A stretch of 34,585 bases of DNA from the NCBI GenBank assembly GCA_021848065.1, contig JAJZNA010000010.1, positions 1 to 34,585 of the forward strand, read 5' to 3'. The stretch's first letter is position 1; every line of letters starts with the position of its first letter. Below are positions 22,427 through 30,019 of this stretch, in pieces. The notes beneath the pieces are model-generated. The model searched no databases. It was not told the DNA's origin and worked only from the letters and a program-made list of their open reading frames with translations. The position numbers and the translations under genes are program-made. The stretch comes from Microcaldota archaeon. Lineage in GTDB: Archaea; Micrarchaeota; Micrarchaeia; Micrarchaeales; CABMGC01.

Positions 22427-22855
22427 ATGGCGGTTACAGAGAAGATTGTGCTCAGGTATGTGAACAGGCCATCCAACATGGACATCCAGGAGCTTACTGG
22501 GTGGTTCATGAAAGTCTTCGATCTTGGAGACAGCGAGGATTGGCTTGAGCCGGCCATATTCAAAGAGATTGTCGCCAATATGGCAGGAGGTAAGGGAGTG
22601 ACGAGCAAGGTGCTGAACAAGAAGCTCGATGTGCCGAGAAGCACCATAATATACCACCTTAACAGGTTCATATGTTCTGGGCTCGTGGTCAGAAGGGGCA
22701 GGAAGTACTACCTGCGCTCCGAAGACATGCGCGGCACTATAGATGAGCTGCGTGCTGACATGGAAAGGGAGTTCAGCAGGATGATGCAGTTTGCAGATAT
22801 GTTTGACAGTTTGCTAGAGGATGGTGCTTATGACAGGAAAAAACCAAGAAAATGA
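22427..22855 (+). CDS. Winged-helix transcriptional regulator, likely controls the DnaK operon
   Basis: The 142-aa protein has an N-terminal helical region (1-60), a winged helix (about 58-100) with the recognition-helix region VLNKKLDVPRSTIIYHLNRFICSGLVVRRGRKYYLR, and a C-terminal coiled-coil-like tail (EDMRGTIDELRADMEREFSRMMQFADMF) suited to dimerisation. This is the shape of ArsR-like archaeal regulators. Its reading frame overlaps grpE by about 26 nt, so it is translated with the chaperones. A regulator leading the grpE-dnaK-dnaJ operon suggests a heat-shock autorepressor role like bacterial HrcA, although it is not related to HrcA in sequence. The role is inferred from position. Confidence 0.75.
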   Translation: MAVTEKIVLRYVNRPSNMDIQELTGWFMKVFDLGDSEDWLEPAIFKEIVANMAGGKGVTSKVLNKKLDVPRSTIIYHLNRFICSGLVVRRGRKYYLRSEDMRGTIDELRADMEREFSRMMQFADMFDSLLEDGAYDRKKPRK

Positions 22856-23345
22856 TGAAATTGGAGATGCTGAGAAGAGCGAGATGCCTGAACCCGAGAA
22901 GGAGGCTGCGGATCTTAGGGATAGGCTGCTCAGGATGGCTGCCGAGTTCGACAACTACAAGAAGCGGGTTGCCAGAGACATAGATGTTTCAAAGGAGAGT
23001 GGCAGGATAGATGTAATATCGAGGCTGCTGCCCACTGTGGATGAGTTCGAGCTTGCACTGGACGCGCTTGACATGGAGGACGAGAAACTGAAGGGCATGT
23101 CCCTCATATACTCGAACATGATGTCCACCTTAAAAGGGTTTGGGCTTAGGGAGATAGATACAGATGGCAAGTTTGACCCTTACAAACACGAGATAATGCT
23201 CGTGCAGGAAAATGATGGTGAAGAAGGGAGGATACTGAAAGTGGTAAGGAAGGGTTATATGCTGAATTCGTTTATGCTTAGACCGGCTTCGGTGATAGTT
23301 GCCAAGAGAGTGCAACAGGAAGACGGTAAGGAGAAAAAAGGTTGA
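22830..23345 (+). CDS. grpE: GrpE, nucleotide exchange factor for DnaK
   Basis: The 171-aa protein begins with an acidic disordered head and a coiled-coil stretch ([24 protein letters not shown]), the long paired helix of GrpE. The C-terminal beta wing carries the family signature in [14 protein letters not shown] followed by [27 protein letters not shown]. It helps DnaK release ADP and substrate. The ATG at 22830 (MTGKN), preceded by GAGG, is preferred over a start three codons earlier. It overlaps the regulator gene and is followed by dnaK with 5 nt between. Confidence 0.94.
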   Translation: MTGKNQENDEIGDAEKSEMPEPEKEAADLRDRLLRMAAEFDNYKKRVARDIDVSKESGRIDVISRLLPTVDEFELALDALDMEDEKLKGMSLIYSNMMSTLKGFGLREIDTDGKFDPYKHEIMLVQENDGEEGRILKVVRKGYMLNSFMLRPASVIVAKRVQQEDGKEKKG

Positions 23346-23350
23346 TACAA

Positions 23351-25201
23351 ATGAAAATAATTGGAATAGACTTAGGTACGTCAAATTCGGCTGCGGCAGT
23401 TCTTGAAGGAGGAAGGCCAGTGCTAATACCTAGCGCTGAGGGCACCTCGCTTTACGGAAAGTCTTTCCCCAGCTATGTCGCATTCACAAAGGATGGCGAC
23501 AGGCTTCTTGGAGAGCCTGCCAGGAGGCAGGCAGTGGCCAACCCCGAAGGCACTGTGAACGCCTTCAAGAGGAAGATGGGCACCGATTTCAAGTATAACA
23601 TAACGGGAAAGGCATATTCACCGCAGGAACTTTCGGCAATGCTGCTGCAGAAGATAAAGAAGGATGCAGAAGCATTCCTGGGAGAGGAGGTAAAGAAGGC
23701 AGTTATAACGGTTCCGGCGTACTTCAACGATAACCAGAGGCAGGCCACAAAGGATGCAGGGCAGATAGCCGGGCTTGAAGTGGTAAGGTTGGTTAACGAG
23801 CCCACCGCAGCCGCACTGGCATATGGACTGGACAAACTAAACAAGGAGATGAGGATCCTTGTGTATGACCTTGGAGGAGGCACCCTAGACGTTACGATCA
23901 TGGAATTCGGCAACGGTGTGTTCGAGGTCAAGTCAACGAGCGGAGACACGCAGCTTGGAGGCACTGACATGGACAATGCGCTTGTAGAATTCCTACTTAA
24001 TGAGGTAAAGAAGAGTTCGGGAGTTGACCTTAGGAATGACAAGCAGGCGGAGCAGAGGATACGCGAAGCCGCTGAGAAGTCCAAGATAGAACTCTCGACG
24101 ACCATGACCAGTGAGATAAACCTCCCGTTCCTCACCATGGGTCCGGGAAACGCTCCGGTGCACTTCACATACAAGCTCACACGTGCAAAACTTGAGGACA
24201 TAGTGCAGCCCATAGTTGAGAAGACAGTTAAGCCAGTTACGCAGGCGCTAAAGGACGCATCACTGGATCCCAACCAGATAGACAAGGTGATAATGGTTGG
24301 AGGACCTACAAGGATGCCCATAGTGCAGAGATACGTGGAGCAGTTTCTTGGCAAGAAGATAGAACGCGGAGTGGATCCGATGGAAGCTGTGGCTTTCGGT
24401 GCCGCAGTTCAGGCAGGAGTCCTCACCGGAGAGGTGAAGGATGTGGTTCTCCTTGATGTGACGCCGCTATCCCTTGGGCTTGAGACCCTTGGCGGAGTGA
24501 TGACAAAACTGATAGACAGAAACACCACCATACCGATAAAGAAGACGCAGGTATTCACCACGGCAGAGGACAACCAGCCAGCAGTTGACATCCACATACT
24601 TCAGGGAGAGAGGTCCCTTGCAAAGGACAACATGGAGCTTGGAAGATTCGAACTTACAGGCTTACCTCCGGCAAGGAGGGGCGTGCCACAGGTAGAGGTG
24701 ACGTTTGACATAGACGCAAACGGCATAATACACGTGAGCGCAAAGGACAAGGCTACAGGAAAGGAGCAGTCCATGCAGGTAATAGCGAAGAACAAGATGA
24801 GCAAGGATGACATAGAGAAGAAGATGAAGGAGGCAGAGCAGTACGCCGAGGAGGACAAGAAGACACTCGAGAACATACAGGTAAAGAACGAGGCGGAGTC
24901 CACGCTTTACACAACCGAAAAGACACTCAAGGATTATAAAGAGAAGATGCCAAAGGAGGTGTACGACAAGGTGGAAGCTGCCAGGAACGAGCTTGACATG
25001 TCCCTCAAAGGGGACGACTATGCAAAGATGAAGGAAAAGCTCGATGCCCTTAAGGAAGCGCTTCAGAGCGTAGGCGGAAGCATGTACGGAGCGGGGGCTG
25101 GAGGGCAGGAACCTTCCGCGGGACAGGCAGGACCTGGAGGAGACGCGGGCCAGGGAGCTGCACCAGGAGAGGAGCCGCCTAAGTCATCAGGAGTGCAGTA
25201 A
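23351..25201 (+). CDS. dnaK: DnaK, Hsp70 chaperone
   Basis: The 616-aa chaperone is complete. The nucleotide-binding domain opens with [19 protein letters not shown]; it includes the [15 protein letters not shown] segment, [17 protein letters not shown], and [11 protein letters not shown]. The peptide-binding domain follows from about residue 375 ([20 protein letters not shown]), then the helical lid and a flexible Gly/Ala/Pro-rich tail ending KSSGVQ. DnaK was acquired by archaea from bacteria and is absent from many of them. The ATG at 23351 is preferred over a TTG nine bases upstream that overlaps the grpE stop codon. dnaJ starts immediately after its stop. Confidence 0.97.
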   Translation: MKIIGIDLGTSNSAAAVLEGGRPVLIPSAEGTSLYGKSFPSYVAFTKDGDRLLGEPARRQAVANPEGTVNAFKRKMGTDFKYNITGKAYSPQELSAMLLQKIKKDAEAFLGEEVKKAVITVPAYFNDNQRQATKDAGQIAGLEVVRLVNEPTAAALAYGLDKLNKEMRILVYDLGGGTLDVTIMEFGNGVFEVKSTSGDTQLGGTDMDNALVEFLLNEVKKSSGVDLRNDKQAEQRIREAAEKSKIELSTTMTSEINLPFLTMGPGNAPVHFTYKLTRAKLEDIVQPIVEKTVKPVTQALKDASLDPNQIDKVIMVGGPTRMPIVQRYVEQFLGKKIERGVDPMEAVAFGAAVQAGVLTGEVKDVVLLDVTPLSLGLETLGGVMTKLIDRNTTIPIKKTQVFTTAEDNQPAVDIHILQGERSLAKDNMELGRFELTGLPPARRGVPQVEVTFDIDANGIIHVSAKDKATGKEQSMQVIAKNKMSKDDIEKKMKEAEQYAEEDKKTLENIQVKNEAESTLYTTEKTLKDYKEKMPKEVYDKVEAARNELDMSLKGDDYAKMKEKLDALKEALQSVGGSMYGAGAGGQEPSAGQAGPGGDAGQGAAPGEEPPKSSGVQ

Positions 25202-25903
25202 ATGACAAAGGACTACTACGAAGTGCTGGGCGTAGCGAAAGGTGCAAGCCAAGAACAGATAAAGAAGGCTTACCGTGAGCTTGCGCTACGCTACCACCCT
25301 GACCGCAACAAGGACAACGACGCTGAAGCTAAGTTCAAGGAGATAAACGAGGCCTATGCGGTCCTTGGAGACGAGCAGAAGAGGAAGCAGTATGACGCGT
25401 ACGGTCCGGCAGGGTTCGGCCAGAAGTTCTCTGAGGAGGACATATTCAGAGGCTTTGACTTTGACCAGGTCTTCCAGAACATGCAGGAAGGACTCTTCGG
25501 ATTCCAGAACTTCGGAGGCTTCAACGAGCCTCCGGAGCAGACCGGAGTCACACTGAACCTGTCATTCGAAGACATAGAAAGGGGAATGGACCGGGAATTC
25601 GAGGTCAAGAGGTTCAAGACATGCCCAAACTGCAGGGGCGGCGGAGGGGAGCCGGGTTCTAGGGACATAAGGTGCCCGGCATGCAACGGCTCCGGAAGGA
25701 GAAGGGTGCAACAGAATTCATTCTTCGGAAGGTTTGAGATGGTGACTGTGTGCGATAAGTGCATGGGACGCGGCCAGCTGCATGAAAAGTCCTGCAGGTC
25801 GTGCAGGGGCAAAGGAAAGGTCGTTGTAAACGAAAGATTCAGGATAAAGGTAGAACAATCAGATGACAGCGCAGGAGGATCTAAGCGATTTGGGATCTTC
25901 TGA
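25202..25903 (+). CDS. dnaJ: DnaJ, Hsp40 co-chaperone lacking its C-terminal substrate domain
   Basis: The 233-aa protein contains an intact J domain with HPD at 32-34, a Gly/Phe-rich linker (about 70-107), the start of the C-terminal domain ([16 protein letters not shown]) and a complete zinc region with four CxxCxGxG-type repeats (141-205: [32 protein letters not shown]). It then stops after [17 protein letters not shown]. Usual DnaJ is about 370 aa and continues with CTD I/II and a dimerisation tail. The sequence after the stop does not encode these in any frame, so this is not a simple frameshift. The shortened protein can still stimulate DnaK; substrate delivery may differ. Confidence 0.92.
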   Translation: MTKDYYEVLGVAKGASQEQIKKAYRELALRYHPDRNKDNDAEAKFKEINEAYAVLGDEQKRKQYDAYGPAGFGQKFSEEDIFRGFDFDQVFQNMQEGLFGFQNFGGFNEPPEQTGVTLNLSFEDIERGMDREFEVKRFKTCPNCRGGGGEPGSRDIRCPACNGSGRRRVQQNSFFGRFEMVTVCDKCMGRGQLHEKSCRSCRGKGKVVVNERFRIKVEQSDDSAGGSKRFGIF

Positions 25904-25923
25904 CCAGAAGTGGCACACTTTTT
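25897..25923 (+). terminator. Possible terminator of the DnaK operon
   Basis: A perfect short hairpin, CTTCT-GACC-AGAAG (25897-25910), overlaps the dnaJ stop codon and is followed nine bases later by TTTTT. The stem is only five base pairs, so confidence is moderate; T-rich stretches alone also terminate archaeal transcription. Confidence 0.45.
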
Positions 25924-25928
25924 CAACT

Positions 25929-25936
25929 CTTTTATA
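25929..25936 (+). promoter_or_regulatory. TATA-like box before the histone gene
   Basis: CTTTTATA predicts transcription from about 25958, giving a leader of about 50 nt before the histone ATG. This suggests an independent promoter after the chaperone operon. Confidence 0.4.
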
Positions 25937-26010
25937 CCTTTGTGCGCATTATTGATACGTGATGAATTCAACGTCTGATTTGGTGATGACGATCTTGAGT
26001 GCTGATTGAG

Positions 26011-26220
26011 ATGGCAGCAATATCAAGGAGCTCGATAAAGACCCTCCTCAAGAGGAAGTTCGGCGTAAGCATAACTGAAAGCGGCGCAGACGAGCTCGCC
26101 AGGATACTGGAAGACGAGGCGAAGAAGATAGCCTCTGCGGCAGTTACAAACGCCAGGAAGGACAAGAGGGACAAGGTTACCCGGTCCGATATAAAGGAAT
26201 ACGTTATAAAAGGAAGGTGA
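26011..26220 (+). CDS. Archaeal histone
   Basis: The 69-aa protein is a single histone fold with almost no tail: helix 1 ISRSSIKTLLKRKFG, the long helix 2 ESGADELARILEDEAKKIASAAVTNARKD, and helix 3 TRSDIKEYVI, including the conserved RSDIK end that matches the K/R-x-E/D-D-I-K motif. Such proteins dimerise, bind and wrap DNA, and compact the chromosome. The ATG at 26011 is preferred; a GTG four codons upstream is also open. The next gene begins 4 nt after its stop, so the histone is made in an operon with a zinc protein and a PRC-barrel protein. Confidence 0.93.
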   Translation: MAAISRSSIKTLLKRKFGVSITESGADELARILEDEAKKIASAAVTNARKDKRDKVTRSDIKEYVIKGR

Positions 26221-26224
26221 GGAG

Positions 26225-26770
26225 GTGCTGCTTCTCAAAGCGTATGTGAGCCCCGACGGAAGGATAAGGACGGACGTTTATGGCAGGAACGGCATGAAGT
26301 TCTGCATTGCAGAAGCCACTGGCAAAGGCACGCTCATAACGGAGTTTAACGAACGCTGTGAAGTTACACTGCAGAAATACGGCAGCGCTGACCAGCTTGG
26401 CGAATTGGGCAGGCATGTTTCAAATGCGGCGGTTAAGCTCGTGGATGTTGTAAGATATGAAAGAGTTGTGATGCCTGCAAAGTGCTCCAGATGCGGCGCG
26501 GAGGGGCTGCACAGGGAACTTGACAGTATGGATCCGTCAATGATACGCGAGGTGCCCGTGGTACCGATATTCTCATGCACTGCCTGCGGGCAGAGGCATT
26601 ACTCTATGACGGACGAGTACCTAGAATCCCTTGCATTCTCCAACAGGAACCTCTTTACCGACGAAGAGCTGAAGGAGCTTGATGTAAATTCGGCTGCAAC
26701 AATCAATACCCTTAAGGAGTATATAATAAGAATTTTTGCCTCTAAGAAGATAAACAGGGCGATAGTTTAG
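26225..26770 (+). CDS. Unknown protein with a split zinc-binding motif
   Basis: I do not recognise this 181-aa protein. It has an N-terminal mixed segment (KAYVSPDGRIRTDVYGRNG), a middle region rich in hydrophobic strands and helices, and two CxxC pairs: KCSRCGAEG (about 86-90) and SCTACGQRH (about 117-120). These could form one zinc ribbon with a long insert between the knuckles. The C-terminal third is helical (FTDEELKELDVN, INTLKEYIIRIFASKK). It starts with GTG, preceded by GGTGAGGAG, directly behind the histone, and is followed nine bases later by the PRC-barrel gene. A role linked to chromatin or nucleic acids is suggested only by the neighbour. Confidence 0.7.
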   Translation: MLLLKAYVSPDGRIRTDVYGRNGMKFCIAEATGKGTLITEFNERCEVTLQKYGSADQLGELGRHVSNAAVKLVDVVRYERVVMPAKCSRCGAEGLHRELDSMDPSMIREVPVVPIFSCTACGQRHYSMTDEYLESLAFSNRNLFTDEELKELDVNSAATINTLKEYIIRIFASKKINRAIV

Positions 26771-26779
26771 GATGATTGA

Positions 26780-27034
26780 ATGGTTGTAACCGTATCAGAA
26801 CTCTATGGAAAAAGGATACTTACCCTTGGCGGCAAGATGCTTGGAGATGTGAAAGGCGTGATGCTTAATCTAGACAACGGAGAGGTGTCCCATCTGCTTT
26901 TGGACGACATGAACAAGCTTTCCAGAAGCCAGAACCTGAGGAACGACTTTATAAAGAGCAGTGTCGCCTTCAAGAGGGTAAGGAAGATATCTGAAACGAT
27001 AGTGGTAAGTGAAAACGAAAAGGAGAAGCCGTAA
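26780..27034 (+). CDS. PRC-barrel domain protein
   Basis: The 84-aa protein is one PRC-barrel: ELYGKRILTLGGKMLGDVKGVMLNLDNGEVSHLLL is the typical strand pattern with GK..LG.V..V..D...G.V. PRC-barrels act as small interaction modules in RNA processing (RimM), photosystem assembly and, in archaea, cell division (CdpB-type proteins). The tail is charged (SENEKEKP). It ends the histone operon. A function in division or RNA metabolism cannot be separated from the sequence alone. Confidence 0.82.
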   Translation: MVVTVSELYGKRILTLGGKMLGDVKGVMLNLDNGEVSHLLLDDMNKLSRSQNLRNDFIKSSVAFKRVRKISETIVVSENEKEKP

Positions 27035-27051
27035 ACGCAGCTTGCGTTTAC
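27031..27051. terminator. Perfect hairpin at the end of the PRC-barrel gene
   Basis: GTAAACGCA and TGCGTTTAC form a perfect 9-bp stem around the loop GCT, overlapping the stop codon. No T-run follows directly. It lies between convergent genes and could terminate or stabilise the message from the left. The following 100 nt up to the rpoP stop hold no other gene that I can see. Confidence 0.4.
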
Positions 27052-27150
27052 TGCGTGCCACTTTCAGGTTGCTAAGTTTGTACGCCTGTGCGCCGACACG
27101 TCAGGCAATATCATGGAAGATCAAACAGAATGCCATGCGGCATTACTAAG

Positions 27151-27282
27151 TCAATCGGTTGATATTTCCTTTGCCAGTGAGGATCTCTTCTTTGACAGGA
27201 CCCTGTATCCGCAGTACTGGCACCTTATGAATTTGTCAAGCGACTTTACTTCTTTTCCACAGTGCAGGCACATATATGACAT
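27151..27282 (-). CDS. rpoP: DNA-directed RNA polymerase subunit P (Rpb12 homologue)
   Basis: This 43-aa protein is read on the minus strand from the ATG at 27282. It begins MSYMCLHCGKEVKSLDKFIR and continues with CQYCGYRVLSKKR, giving one zinc ribbon with CLHC and CQYC pairs, and a short tail ending EISTD. RpoP/Rpb12 is a small zinc subunit that helps hold RNA polymerase together during open-complex formation. Size and motifs fit (usual 45-50 aa). It closes the superoperon, four bases after the unknown 119-aa gene; in other archaea it commonly follows eL43 directly. Confidence 0.88.
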   Translation of the reverse strand: MSYMCLHCGKEVKSLDKFIRCQYCGYRVLSKKRSSLAKEISTD

Positions 27283-27286
27283 AGTA

Positions 27287-27646
27287 TCATCTGGATTGCT
27301 TCTTTAACCATTTTGTAAGCTCGCGGTGGAGCTCTGATATGCTCGTGTCTATCACGCGCACGTTTATCTTGCCTTTATACTCCTCTTCATCAAGAGTTAG
27401 TATCGGAGAGTACTGCTCCAATTCAGTATAGTGCACCTCGAGCCAGTGTATCCTTCCCTTCAGGTACTCCTTTGAGGCGTCGTCAGTCATCGGCAGGGAT
27501 GAGAAGCTGAATAGTATGCCGTTGCACCAATACAGGGGCATTATTCCTGCTGGTGTTACTCTCTCCCTTAGGATATCTGCCTTGCTCACCGGCAGTATCT
27601 CGTGCACCACGAGCTCTTCTGCCGGAGCGTAGGTTATCTTGACCAA
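27287..27646 (-). CDS. Unknown protein inside the exosome-ribosome superoperon
   Basis: This 119-aa protein is not recognised. It is soluble, with strand-rich and charged stretches (ITYAPAEELVVHEILPV, LKGRIHWLEVHYTEL, GKINVRVID) and a basic C-terminal helix (HRELTKWLKKQSR). Its single Cys is in LYWCNG. It starts with TTG, supported by a clear ribosome-binding sequence GGAGTGAT that overlaps the eL43 stop codon. Its position between eL43 and rpoP is where other archaea have no gene or a different small gene such as Pcc1; it does not look like Pcc1. A role in ribosome, exosome or transcription is suggested by the operon alone. Confidence 0.7.
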   Translation of the reverse strand: MVKITYAPAEELVVHEILPVSKADILRERVTPAGIMPLYWCNGILFSFSSLPMTDDASKEYLKGRIHWLEVHYTELEQYSPILTLDEEEYKGKINVRVIDTSISELHRELTKWLKKQSR

Positions 27647-27650
27647 GCCA

Positions 27651-27881
27651 TCACTCCTTGCCCAGAAGGCGGACTACTGTCTCCCCTGGAGAGGTCTTCA
27701 AAGTATATGCGCCTCCTGCGAAAGTCGCATTGCAATGCCTGCACTTCCACACGGCATTGCTTACGCGCTTTATCGCCACCTTTCCACACAGGTCACACTT
27801 GTAGCGCCTCTGCTTGTCGGCCTTGACTGCGAGGTACCTCTTCCTTAGGCTTACTCCGTATCTTACGTTAAAGTTTGACAT
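27651..27881 (-). CDS. rpl37ae: Ribosomal protein eL43 (L37Ae)
   Basis: The 76-aa protein has the eL43 layout: basic N-terminus (RYGVSLRKRYLAV), a zinc ribbon with YKCDLCGK and WKCRHCNA, and the end AGGAYTLKTSPGETVVR. It binds the large ribosomal subunit rRNA. It follows rrp42 by five bases, the standard archaeal order. Confidence 0.95.
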   Translation of the reverse strand: MSNFNVRYGVSLRKRYLAVKADKQRRYKCDLCGKVAIKRVSNAVWKCRHCNATFAGGAYTLKTSPGETVVRLLGKE

Positions 27882-27886
27882 AAAGA

Positions 27887-28666
27887 TTACCTTAGGTCTG
27901 AAATCATCTTTCTGAGCTCCTTTGATTTATTAAAGGAAATATCTATAAGGTTTTCTAGCTCAGCGTTTGTGAAAGATCCGTGCAGGCCCTTCTGCATTGC
28001 CCTGATAACAGCCTCATCATTTGATATTGTTATCCTCGCATCCATGAAGGCCTCCTCATTGCCGCTTGCGTCTAGGACTATGGACTTGCCAAGCTTGGCA
28101 AAGGTGCATGACGTGGCCAGGCCCCCAGGCTTGAACTTCTCAAGGTTTCCTTCGCGGATTACCTTCTCGTCTTCGTACTTGGGCATTCTGCATGTGTTGA
28201 GTGCAGCCGCCGAGGCGAACATGCCTGCATCGAAGAGGTTTCCATCGTAGTTGAGCACGTATACGTCTACGAATACGCTCCACACAAGCTCATCGTTTAT
28301 AACAAGAGCCTTTGGATTTATCATGTTTGAAGCCCTTATGCCACGGTCTATGACCCTGCCGAGCTCTATTGCATCTGGTGAGGGTGGACCGGTGTCGAAG
28401 GATTCTGAAGCCATGGGATGCAGCTCTGCACCAGTCATGAGGTTTCCCTCATCAGGCTTGTCAGGCATCGGCTCGCCAGGGGATATCTTCACTGCGCCTA
28501 TGACCTTCGTATCGCCGAAAGTCACCATTGCCGAGCCTTCTGCATTGGGAACTATGCCCGTCTGTACTTTTATGTCCCTGTAGGACATGAAGTCCCTTCC
28601 GTCCTCCCTCTTGCCGTTTGCAAGAAGGTCAGCTATGAAATCCTCTGTTACTGTTCTTATTTGCAT
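27887..28666 (-). CDS. rrp42: Exosome subunit Rrp42
   Basis: The protein of about 259 aa is an RNase PH-fold subunit without catalytic residues; it alternates with Rrp41 to form the six-member exosome ring. The start NGKREDGRDFMSYRDIKVQTG and the VSVYVLNYDGNLFD-like segment (VFVDVYVLNYDGNLFDAGM) are characteristic, as is NDEAVIRAMQKGLHGSF at the C-terminus. The ATG at 28666 follows GTGAT closely; a GTG three codons upstream overlaps the rrp41 stop. Confidence 0.95.
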   Translation of the reverse strand: MQIRTVTEDFIADLLANGKREDGRDFMSYRDIKVQTGIVPNAEGSAMVTFGDTKVIGAVKISPGEPMPDKPDEGNLMTGAELHPMASESFDTGPPSPDAIELGRVIDRGIRASNMINPKALVINDELVWSVFVDVYVLNYDGNLFDAGMFASAAALNTCRMPKYEDEKVIREGNLEKFKPGGLATSCTFAKLGKSIVLDASGNEEAFMDARITISNDEAVIRAMQKGLHGSFTNAELENLIDISFNKSKELRKMISDLR

Positions 28667-28671
28667 CAATA

Positions 28672-29412
28672 TCACTTCGTATATCTTTCAGATATCTTCT
28701 CGTATGGCGCCTTTAGCGCATCCCTCTGGACCTTGGTTATAACTTCTGCTGCCCTGTACACCATATCCATCCCTGCCTTCACGTCATCCTTGGAGAGCGT
28801 GCCGTCCATCTGGAGCAGGAGTATATCGCCCGTTCTTGGGCTTATTGCAACAGGCATATCGGCATCCGAGTAGTTGTCCTCAATCTTATTGAGGTCAAGT
28901 ATTACAGTGTCGCCAACCTTCCCGAAAGAGACTGCGTAAGGTATGTCAGTCATGGGTATGCCGGAAGCGGCTACTGCAACTGCAGCGGCAGTTATGCCGG
29001 CGGCCCTTGTGCCACCGTCACCCTGGAGCACTTCTACGAATATATCTATCTCGCTTCCTGGGAACTTTTCAAGCATTATTACGTTCTCGAATACCTCCTT
29101 GGTTACCTTTGATATCTCAGTGGACCTCCTGTTTGGGCCAGACCTGCCGTGCTCCTCAAGTGATGAGAATGGAGCCATGGTATATCTGCATTTTATTATT
29201 GCCCTCTCAGGATCCTGAACGTGCTTAGGCAGCGCCTCCTTCGGACCATAAACTGCGGCTATTATCTTGTTGTTGCCCCATTCTATGTACGCAGAGCCTA
29301 CAGCATTCTTGATGACTCCCGATTCGATCTTTATACTGCGAAGCTGGTCAGGCATCCTGCCGTCAAGCCTCTTCCCATTTATCATAAGTTCTGGTTTTTC
29401 TCCTCCGCCCAT
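28672..29412 (-). CDS. rrp41: Exosome catalytic subunit Rrp41
   Basis: This 246-aa RNase PH-fold protein is the phosphorolytic 3'-5' subunit of the archaeal exosome. Characteristic stretches are GKRLDGRMPDQLRSIKIE, the RNA-binding arginines in EHGRSGPNRRSTEIS, LQGDGGTRAAGITAA, and the catalytic/metal region DLNKIEDNYSDADMPVAIS with conserved acidic residues. In many family members the position read here as YSDADM is GDADM, a small change. It is followed by rrp42 with little or no gap. Confidence 0.95.
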   Translation of the reverse strand: MGGGEKPELMINGKRLDGRMPDQLRSIKIESGVIKNAVGSAYIEWGNNKIIAAVYGPKEALPKHVQDPERAIIKCRYTMAPFSSLEEHGRSGPNRRSTEISKVTKEVFENVIMLEKFPGSEIDIFVEVLQGDGGTRAAGITAAAVAVAASGIPMTDIPYAVSFGKVGDTVILDLNKIEDNYSDADMPVAISPRTGDILLLQMDGTLSKDDVKAGMDMVYRAAEVITKVQRDALKAPYEKISERYTK

Positions 29413-29414
29413 TG

Positions 29415-30017
29415 TTACACCTTGTTTGCCTCAAGCATCTCCCTTATCCTGTCAGTAAGTCCGCTGGTATGTGCTTCCTCCTCTATCTGTAGTATGGCCT
29501 TTGTGGCCAGATCGACGTTCCCGCCCTTGAGCCAGATTATCCCATTAAGGCCTATTATCAGGGATGTGCCAGTATTGTCTGTTATCTGCTTTACCATCGT
29601 GTTTGCCTTTCCTATTATGCGCGGTATCTTGGATGGCTTTACTGAAATCATCTTGCCACCCTCGAGGCGCTTGGGTCGCACGAGTATGGCGGTACCGTCC
29701 TTCTCGAGCTCCTTTATGCTTGCAATGATCACGTCCCTGGCACGTATGTCTGTCTCTATAAATCTTGCTATTATCAGGCCGCGGTATGGCGCGTTGAGGT
29801 TTATGGTGAACGTTGTTCCCCTGTCCTCCTCCACTATGCCGACCACAGTATCCCCGGACTTCGGCAGCCAGAGCCCTTCAAGAGGTATGAGGCTCTTGGA
29901 CTGGTCATCGAAATACCCGAGAATGCACGAGTATGTGCCATTATTATCGGTTATAGTGTTATCTATCCTTATCGGCTTGTCATGAAGCCTCTCTCCTGGT
30001 ACTACTATTCTTTGCAT
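29415..30017 (-). CDS. rrp4: Exosome cap protein Rrp4
   Basis: The 200-aa protein has the three Rrp4 parts: an N-terminal strand region (VVPGERLHDKPIRIDNTITDNNGTY), an S1 domain (about 58-120; SGDTVVGIVEEDRGTTFTINLNAPYRG) and a KH domain (about 125-190; ISVKPSKIPRIIGKANTMVKQI). In usual archaeal Rrp4 the KH loop reads GKxGSM; here it is GKANTM. It caps the exosome ring and recruits RNA. It is two bases from rrp41 and from SBDS. Confidence 0.94.
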   Translation of the reverse strand: MQRIVVPGERLHDKPIRIDNTITDNNGTYSCILGYFDDQSKSLIPLEGLWLPKSGDTVVGIVEEDRGTTFTINLNAPYRGLIIARFIETDIRARDVIIASIKELEKDGTAILVRPKRLEGGKMISVKPSKIPRIIGKANTMVKQITDNTGTSLIIGLNGIIWLKGGNVDLATKAILQIEEEAHTSGLTDRIREMLEANKV

Positions 30018-30019
30018 TC

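Noticed and set aside
23473..24354. Long minus-strand open frame of 293 codons
   Set aside because: It is the shadow of dnaK, one of the most conserved genes known, and its protein has no recognisable domain.
27113..27307. Plus-strand 64-codon frame
   Set aside because: It lies opposite rpoP, whose two CxxC pairs on the minus strand make the real gene clear.
29221..29985. Plus-strand frame of 254 codons
   Set aside because: It lies antisense to rrp41 and rrp4 and has the composition of a shadow frame.
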